The notes under the pieces were generated by a model that saw only the letters and a program-made list of their open reading frames with translations, made no database searches and was not told the origin of the DNA. A program made the translations under genes and the position numbers. Positions 59,001 to 64,000 of a stretch of 64,000 bases of DNA are shown here, in pieces (positions within the stretch are counted from its first letter, which is position 1; each line of letters begins with the position of its first letter). Source of the DNA: Lutraria lutraria (taxonomy: Eukaryota > Mollusca > Bivalvia > Venerida > Mactridae); contig OZ026835.1 of assembly GCA_964023205.1 (NCBI GenBank), forward strand, positions 38,723,083-38,787,082, given 5' to 3'.

Positions 59001-62000
59001 AACGTAAGTATCCTAACTATGTACTTCTGTTACCATACATAACTTATTAATCAATGCAAATAGCCTAACTGTATACATGACAAACGTATCGAAGTAACCT
59101 TACTACAACTGTTAACTACTACCATACCTAACTTACTTATAGATGTAAATATTCAAAGCATATTTATAATAATTACAATTACATAGCTTATCAAAAACAT
59201 TTAATAGTGAAATGGACTGCATGTATTTTTTTGTAATACTTAAGTTGCGTATTTTCGGACATACTCATTTTTGAATATATAAAACTCAATATTTATTCGC
59301 GATATTCATGAAATCGCGAGGTATTCGATTCGCGAATATTAGCGAAAATAAAACTAATGCGAATAAAACCAGTTCTACAGTATCACAAATAGTGACTAGT
59401 CACAATGGCACTCACTGTGGAAGATGATGCTAACAGTGATAGCGGAACTATGCGAAGGGGGCGAATGTGAAATACCTAATCTGATTAAAATGTACGCACT
59501 TGCAACTGACTTGTAACTAATTAATGTTTCCTATGTATGATTTGTGTTAAAGGTTACTTTAAATATAACGAATGCTAAAGAAACTTTAGACAGACTGTCA
59601 GAGGCTACATCATCAACACAAGAGGGGAAAAGTGTGTTGCTCGTCGGTGACATTAACGCTGTGAATGAAATAATGTCGAAGATCACTGACGTCATCAATA
59701 CGACACTTACCGATCTGGATGATGTAACAGACGTAAGTGTGTGAGCAAGTACAACAGTTTGTCCTATTTTCTTGTCCACGCATTTTATGTGAATAAAATA
59801 TGCCAAGAACCTGATGTGGAGAAAATAAGTAAAATTTGTGTGTTACGCGACCGGGTGGTGCAAAATGCGTCAGTCTAAATACGTCATCCTTTAGGCACAT
59901 TGCTCAATAAAGTAGGCAAAGTTTAATCACATATTTAAGTCATCATATATTTTATAAGAGGTTGCGTCATACAGTGGCGTCTGTTGAACCAAGTCATATA
60001 GCATACGAATTTTCCATGTTTTTTGTTATTTGTGTTGGGTTTATCGCCCGTTTACAACAGTATTTCAGCCAAATACATGCGAGCTGTCCACCTTACCATC
60101 GTTCCATGGTAGTACCAGGTTTCGTGGTTACAAAATTGTTTATCAGATCTAACAATTTGTCTTTTGAACTCGTACATCATAATCGACCTGAATATGCATT
60201 TTATAAATTAATCAGCACCTTATATTCAACCGTAATACTTCGAGAATGGAATAGAGCTCAGATATCGATTGTAAGTTTTATAACCTCTAGGACAATACTA
60301 GACACCCCGTAAGCGACTGCCTATTACCTCACTTGCAAAGTTTTCCTATACAACCCGGACTCGAACTTAAAGCGATTAGATGCCGTTGTTTACTTATCAG
60401 TAGGCCACGTACGTCATTCTAAAACTGTCATGGTGAAATAAAAGGTTTACTTTACTAGATAAACGCAAGGTTTTGTGCTGTAATTATGAACAATTATTTT
60501 GCGAAACAGAACAGTCGAAAAACTGTCAATAAAAGTACATAGGCCTAATTATAGTTCAAACTGAACGAATGGTCAAACAGTAAGAAATATTGAAATCATG
60601 ATTTCTGAGTACGTATTTATTGTTAATATAAGAGCCGACCAGTTCCTCAAAAATAAAACTACCATGGATCTAGAATTCGTCGTCAGCTAGGTGAAAATGC
60701 CCTCTGAAGTATATAGGTACTTTGTGGGCGGTGTCAAATTACATCTATTACAGAGACAGTATTCGCTATAGTGATGATTGACGGTTTTTGTCGTGACAAA
60801 ACTGGCGCACGTGACAAAAATTAGGACAAACTGTAAATCAGTTACCGTTCATATTTTGAATTTTCGCGTCGCTTGTTATATATCGCATAAAAATTCAAAA
60901 TATTCAATTATATAATCTGCTTTCGCACAAATATCTATTTACAAATTTAGTTAGACTCAAATTGAAGTTACCGTCAGACTCATACGGCCTGCTATGTCGG
61001 TTGTCTCATTAATTGCGTCAATAAGTAAAATAATTTGGAGATGGTCTGTTGTTCTGAAGCATTTGGACATTGTCTCTGAGAGGCACATCAAAGTTCTTGT
61101 TTATAGTCAGTAGAAGTTATTTACATTAAGTCCGCAGGTGTCGCGTGAATTCGGCATTATTTTGAAACAGTCATATCATCATTATAATATCACAACAAAT
61201 ATCTCAACTGAGACATCAGTGTAAGAAGTAACTTAACAAATCTTCAAGTCTTCGTAGTGACGAAAATGACGAATTAGGACAAACATGGCTTGAAATAATA
61301 AAAAGAACACGAGAAGGTTTTTGAACTTATCGATATAATATTATAGGACTTTTCATTTTCTAATAACGAGATTATCATCTTTTAAAGAAATTCTTAGAAG
61401 TTGGCAGTAATATACTGAGTGAAGATACAGCATCCACATGGCAGACTTCTGTTCATCAGGTTTGTATGTTTCTTGTACCGTTCTGTACTTTGTGTTGTTC
61501 TGTAGTAAGCCATGCATTCCGTATTTCCTTATTTGTAAGATACTGTGATATCAAATCAGTGGTCTGATGATGAAGGTCTCCTTCAAAAGTCATTACAGAT
61601 AAAAGTAAATGTCATTATTTCATTATCAGTCTCTTTTCTTATTTTATTACAAAATGCTTTTGACTGAATTCTTGTGACAAGTATTATAGAAGTGTTTTTG
61701 TGCGTAACCATAAATGTATGAGGTAGAACAGAAACAATTTACAAAGCTATCTACTCTCCTTGCAGAACAGCAAAGGGGCAGAATCCGTACTGGAAACTAT
61801 TGATAAATACGCTGAAAAGATTTCGGCCCTGCATTTGAAAAAAGACATCGAAGTTCCTAAACCCAATTTATGTAAGTACATTATAATTGCTTATAACTGT
61901 TGTTCTGATGGTAGCTCGATGTCTATGTTGAGGATATCTTCTGAAGGTAGAATATTTGTCTATATGGAAGGGTCATCATTGTTGAGGCAAGCTTCAAAAT

Positions 62001-63458
62001 GTTCTTTCCAGCGTTTGAGCTTATCATCATCTCCGGTAGTGATTTCCACTTGACAACTGTGGATGTAAATCCTCCTCCTTTATAGTGTGCCTATATCCAT
62101 CATCGATACTGCGGTTTCTGCAGTGACCGCCAGACCTTTAATTAACTGTTCCTTGTCCTTCTCATTATGCTTCTTTACTTCTCTGTCCAGCACTGTGTAG
62201 GCGTCCTTCAGTTGTTGCAGTCGCTCTGATTTTGCTTATACTAGCTTCTTCTTTACATCTTTCAACTATTTTCTTTATTTGAGTCATACAAAATAATTTT
62301 TATTTTCTATTCGTGGTTCTAGATTTTAAGGTTGGTAAAGGATCGAACTGTCAAAATATTGTTGAGTTTCCCGACAGGAAGTCTACGAAAAAAGTGCCAG
62401 TCTGGGCTAAGCAAACATCTGATATCATAGAAAAACCTTGCAGCAACGGTAAAAATTATATAAATACTGTCAAGTAATGGTACATGTTTATAGAGTGCCA
62501 ACCAAAAGCTTTAATTAGTTATAATAGTAAAACAGAATATTAAAATTGAGTCACTAAATATATTATTATATGACATTATTATTTTGAAAACTACGGACAA
62601 TCATCCGTACTAGCGATCATGGATTTTGTACTAGTACTTACTTTATTATCTGAAAATACTTGTCAGCGTTTCTAAGTGAATGGTTAGCTGTTGAGTGGGG
62701 GAATGGCCGTTAGCCCATTATATTTACTATCACAGTGACCTCTAAACAGCAAATAAAACTAATTATGCTCAGTAAAGCTATTTTGTTAGACAGATTGTGT
62801 CATTCATCAAGTCGGGTACTCCACAATATAATTTTATGCTATAGCTTTGTACTCAGGCTCAAGTTTTGTTATTACAGATATGGATAATATGTCTTACAGT
62901 GCTGTTATGTACAGAAATCTATCAAAACTTATGAGTTTAGATTCTGATAACAAAAGGTTTGTTTATTTTGATATGTGTATAAAATCTGTTAAAGTTTCTG
63001 GTTATAGAAGAGTCAAGTGAATAGACTAAAATTATGTTGGTTGACCAAATGCTTGTTGTAAGCGTTTATAAAAGTCAATGAATGAAATAAAAAAAAATCT
63101 TAAAATGTTAATACAAACTTTGGCATAAGTATTGAACAAATACAATGTACATGGATAATTAGTCATGTTTAAATGATACATTGTCCGTCTGTTTCCTATC
63201 GTAAGTTTATATTTTTAATTTTAGAACAATCTGCCCTGCATCCTGCATACGTTTGACCCATTAAACCATAATTATCCATATTGTTGACGAAACCGTGCAT
63301 CATGTCCTTGAAATCGAATTGTTAAATAAAAAATATTTATTACATTATATTCCAGCGAAGCCGTTCAGATAAATGCACCGATCTTATCGTTTTCCTTGTA
63401 TCCGAACAAAAGCAGAAAATTGGAGAAACCTATCTCACTTACATTTGGATTGTACGAC
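46908..63458 (+). CDS. Adhesion G-protein-coupled receptor, copy B (exons 1-15; continues past the window)
   Basis: Tandem paralogue of copy A in the same orientation. Fifteen exons, all with the same phases as copy A, join to 643 codons: signal peptide, Ig-like Cys-rich ectodomain, hormone-receptor-like domain and GAIN domain up to the strands before the GPS. In copy A the next exon lies about 750 bp after exon 15; only 540 bp remain here, so absence of the GPS and 7TM exons is explained by the edge. No frame break or lost splice site was seen, so the copy looks functional as far as visible. The ectodomain (exons 2-6) has diverged more from copy A than the GAIN exons 11, 14 and 15. Intron 9 contains a 3.8-kb minisatellite. 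Confidence 0.88.
47056..47327 (+). pseudogene. LINE reverse-transcriptase C-terminal fragment (intron 1 of GPCR-B)
   Basis: The plus frame reads FYRKSLAYSGSKLWNLIPLH then FKKILL, the S-G-x-x-L-W-N-x-L/I-P block at the C-terminus of many non-LTR retrotransposon ORF2 proteins. An AATAAAGTTTGAACTTGAAC run at about 48119-48140 could be the 3' end of the same element. Confidence 0.65.
48235..49420 (-). pseudogene. LINE endonuclease-domain remnant (intron 1 of GPCR-B), frame-shifted
   Basis: On the minus strand in order: VGTFNTVTSREEK, ILGIQEHRRVHPDD, YLITASA, NGGVGLMLNYHAP, VIVRYAPNNEAPE, FLVIIGDLNAR, PFPFHETTNRNDKY, SLRAPKPPRRVNCDW. These are the blocks of an APE-type endonuclease (N-E, Y-A-P-x-N, G-D-x-N, final histidine region). 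They fall in different frames with stops, so the element is dead. Confidence 0.8.
49982..50187 (+). CDS. GPCR-B exon 2: Ig-like ectodomain segment
   Basis: CTNLNVTVIIEDTTQPKHD..., LTCTNW, VCLELESEYF, ending SGLYK at donor AAG|GTTTGG. Relative to copy A it has a 2-residue gap near the start and one extra residue near the end. Confidence 0.85.
50509..50722 (+). CDS. GPCR-B exon 3: ectodomain
   Basis: TELTVSNKCPTSELPLNVIP ... VHSEQSANITLHSD. Same length (214 nt) and phase as copy A. Confidence 0.88.
50861..51106. mobile_element. MITE-like element, family 3 (intron 3 of GPCR-B)
   Basis: GGCCCTGAGGTTATAAAACT at the left faces AGACCGACCTCTAGTTTTATAAC-type sequence at the right. The same intron of copy A holds the left half, so insertion preceded the gene duplication. 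Confidence 0.6.
51349..51436 (+). CDS. GPCR-B exon 4: ectodomain
   Basis: IPDEFTFSPIQDGKFTLSI...; one residue differs from copy A. Donor CTGCG|GTATTA. Confidence 0.85.
51819..51915 (+). CDS. GPCR-B exon 5: Cys-rich ectodomain segment
   Basis: REICGCSQARSKCNYSVECG, all four Cys kept, one codon shorter than copy A. Acceptor TTTTGTAG, donor ATAACG|GTACAT. Confidence 0.85.
52705..52917 (-). mobile_element. tRNA-derived SINE, family A (intron 5 of GPCR-B)
   Basis: Minus-strand head with GGTTCGAGCCC-like B-box (TAGGTTCGAGCCC) and TGGTCGAATGGTTAAGG A-box. Absent from intron 5 of copy A. Confidence 0.75.
52993..53200 (+). CDS. GPCR-B exon 6: ectodomain
   Basis: VSARNVFNSTSIRVHAIDVN ... FSMVTESCK. 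The exon begins with a donor-like GTGAGT right after TTCAG, as in copy A. Donor AAAG|GTACGT, phase 1. Confidence 0.85.
53320..53451 (+). CDS. GPCR-B exon 7: ectodomain
   Basis: DFIEVKSNGLMFAYGRGPIN ... VSVTFE, donor GAAT|GTACGT. As in copy A, the frame reads through the donor to a TGA (53502-53504) that would end a secreted form. Confidence 0.8.
54221..54319 (+). CDS. GPCR-B exon 8: hormone-receptor-like domain, first half
   Basis: FLECPAVNDSMDETWDIGFP ... MSCPQGYSG; both cysteines and the Trp are kept. Donor TCCG|GTATTG. Confidence 0.87.
54794..54885 (+). CDS. GPCR-B exon 9: hormone-receptor-like domain, second half
   Basis: SISRYCNDDGVYEETYYNC then IQDILTN at donor AAT|GTAAGTATCC. The last bases of this exon plus the donor are the apparent seed of the downstream 51-bp array. 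Confidence 0.87.
54886..55244. repeat. Proto-repeats of the intron 9 array
   Basis: Irregular units of about 45-70 bp, each ending CTTATxAAT followed by GTAAGTAxCC or GTAGGTATCC. One pair (about 54930-55035 and 55040-55145) is an exact larger duplication. They link exon 9's own donor to the regular array. Confidence 0.8.
55245..59062. repeat. Minisatellite of 51/52-bp units derived from the exon 9 donor, about 74 copies
   Basis: Type 1 (51 bp) reads AACTTATTAATCAATTTAAG then TATCCAACTATGTACTTCTG then TTACCATACAT. Type 2 (52 bp) has AATGTAAGTATCCTAGCTAT and TATTTATGTTACC instead. Type 1 dominates at the left, type 2 and hybrids at the right. Runs of 51-bp units leave long open frames on both strands, for example 55173-56477 (17-residue period), ended by 52-bp units. 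A higher-order period of about 513 bp is visible by the AACGTAAGT variant at 57925, 58439 and 58951. Confidence 0.95.
59270..59385. mobile_element. Probable MITE fragment
   Basis: Palindromic ATTCGCGA/TCGCGAAT blocks with TTAGCGAAAATAAAACTAAT and an ACCAGTTCTACAGTA end. The left terminus is not clear. Confidence 0.4.
59553..59732 (+). CDS. GPCR-B exon 10: GAIN domain, helical part
   Basis: VTLNITNAKETLDRLSEATS ... SKITDVINTTLTDLDD. 180 nt, phases 0/0, donor GAC|GTAAGT. It lies about 490 bp after the end of the array. Confidence 0.9.
60030..60118 (-). mobile_element. SINE family A tail, partial (intron 10 of GPCR-B)
   Basis: TGGGTTTATCGCCCGTTTACAACAG and CCACCTTACCATCGTTCC match the left (tail) half of family A copies. 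The match then stops, and CTAGACACCCCGTAAGCGACTGCC (about 60298) may be its displaced continuation. Confidence 0.5.
61388..61459 (+). CDS. GPCR-B exon 11: GAIN domain
   Basis: FLEVGSNILSEDTASTWQTS, protein identical to copy A with three silent differences, which indicates purifying selection. Acceptor TTTAAAG. Confidence 0.9.
61766..61871 (+). CDS. GPCR-B exon 12: GAIN domain
   Basis: NSKGAESVLETIDKYAEKIS ... PKPNL, donor TTAT|GTAAGT, phase 1. Confidence 0.88.
61905..62070 (-). pseudogene. LINE fragment (intron 12 of GPCR-B)
   Basis: Minus strand shows the same RWKEHFE-type linker as in intron 12 of copy A. It is in the same place and orientation, so it predates the gene duplication. Confidence 0.65.
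62323..62448 (+). CDS. GPCR-B exon 13: GAIN domain
   Basis: FKVGKGSNCQNIVEFPDRKS ... SDIIEKPCSN; one codon shorter than copy A. Donor AACG|GTAAAA. Confidence 0.85.
62857..62956 (+). CDS. GPCR-B exon 14: GAIN subdomain B
   Basis: SSFVITDMDNMSYSAVMYRN ... SDNKR; one residue differs from copy A. The second in-frame acceptor, giving an exon start 21 nt inside at 62878, is also kept. Confidence 0.83.
63356..63458 (+). CDS. GPCR-B exon 15: GAIN subdomain B (last exon in window)
   Basis: EAVQINAPILSFSLYPNKS then KPISLTFGLYD, donor GAC|GTAAGT. The GPS exons would follow beyond 64000. Confidence 0.9.
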
Positions 63459-64000
63459 GTAAGTCAACAGTATTATTCATGCAAAGCTAAAGAAGTAAAT
63501 TCGTAGTTTATGCAGATTTAAAAATGCCGACTTTGTTGAATTATTTCGCGAAGGTATTGCTTAATGCTATTGCTTAATGTGTACTTCTCATGTTTGTAAA
63601 ATTTGTAAAGTAAAAACGTAGATTTAGATGGAAACCACTCCGCGTCTTATTCAAATTTGAACTGAATAATGAGCTTTTGTAGTGATTTTCTAGCTGAATA
63701 TTATATTGTTAAATAAATATTAAGCAGTTGCATGAAATGCGATATGCGCATTTTGTACACAGGGATTGTTAAAGGTACGTATAAATCTACGAAGCGGGAT
63801 AGTGCCTAGTTTGAAAATCGTTTGTTCAGGTTAAAAAAGTATGAACCTTAGAAAATATAATAACAAATTTATTCCAATAATGAGGCGTATGATTGTTTCA
63901 TTAAAAAATAGTCGCCGGACGCGGTGTCTCATTATTTTTCAATATGCGCAAAATAATCAAAGGGAAATAAATCTGCATAACTATTATCGAAGCACGAAAT
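63459..64000 (+). other. Start of intron 15 of GPCR-B
   Basis: Begins with donor GTAAGTC. It holds a repeat block shared with 42195-42400 (about 63620-63765). No GPS exon is found before the edge. Confidence 0.6.

Noticed and set aside
63459..64000. Copy B as a truncated receptor lacking the 7TM region
   Set aside because: The window simply ends before the position where copy A's spacing predicts exon 16.

Overview
The window looks like nuclear DNA of an invertebrate animal, most likely a bivalve mollusc. It is AT-rich, its genes are split into many short GT-AG exons, and it is full of tRNA-derived SINEs, LINE scraps, short inverted-repeat elements and minisatellites. One repeat (22086-23112) has ends of a type I recall from bivalve genomes. 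The taxon call is inference.

Layout. 305-493 (minus): first coding exon of a proprotein convertase (furin/PC type); the rest lies left of the window. 494-19.65 kb: no supportable gene; it holds SINEs, small foldback/MITE-like elements, a 38-bp array (9.16-9.99 kb), a 41-bp array interrupted by a foldback element (12.5-13.5 kb) and a 2.7-kb array of a 16-bp unit (15.34-18.03 kb). 19,875-39,747 (plus): a complete adhesion GPCR gene (copy A). I could phase all 26 exons; they join without a frame break into 996 codons: signal peptide, Cys-rich Ig-like ectodomain, hormone-receptor-like domain, GAIN domain, GPS cleavage motif, 7TM domain and short tail. 39.8-46.7 kb: intergenic DNA with repeats. 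46,908-63,458 (plus): a tandem paralogue (copy B) with exons 1-15 at matching positions and phases (643 codons); its GPS and 7TM exons would lie right of the window.

The two copies are a segmental duplication. Their proximal promoters share an identical 24-nt block at the same distance from ATG, and they share transposon relics in introns 3 and 12. They differ by later insertions and by a 3.8-kb minisatellite in intron 9 of copy B.

The most unusual structure is that intron-9 array: a 51/52-bp unit that appears to descend from the exon 9/intron 9 junction, so each unit carries a copy of the 5' splice site. Most copies have the invariant G changed to T, while about one in five keeps GTAAGT. 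The long open frames across this array and the 16-bp array come from repeat periodicity and are not treated as genes.
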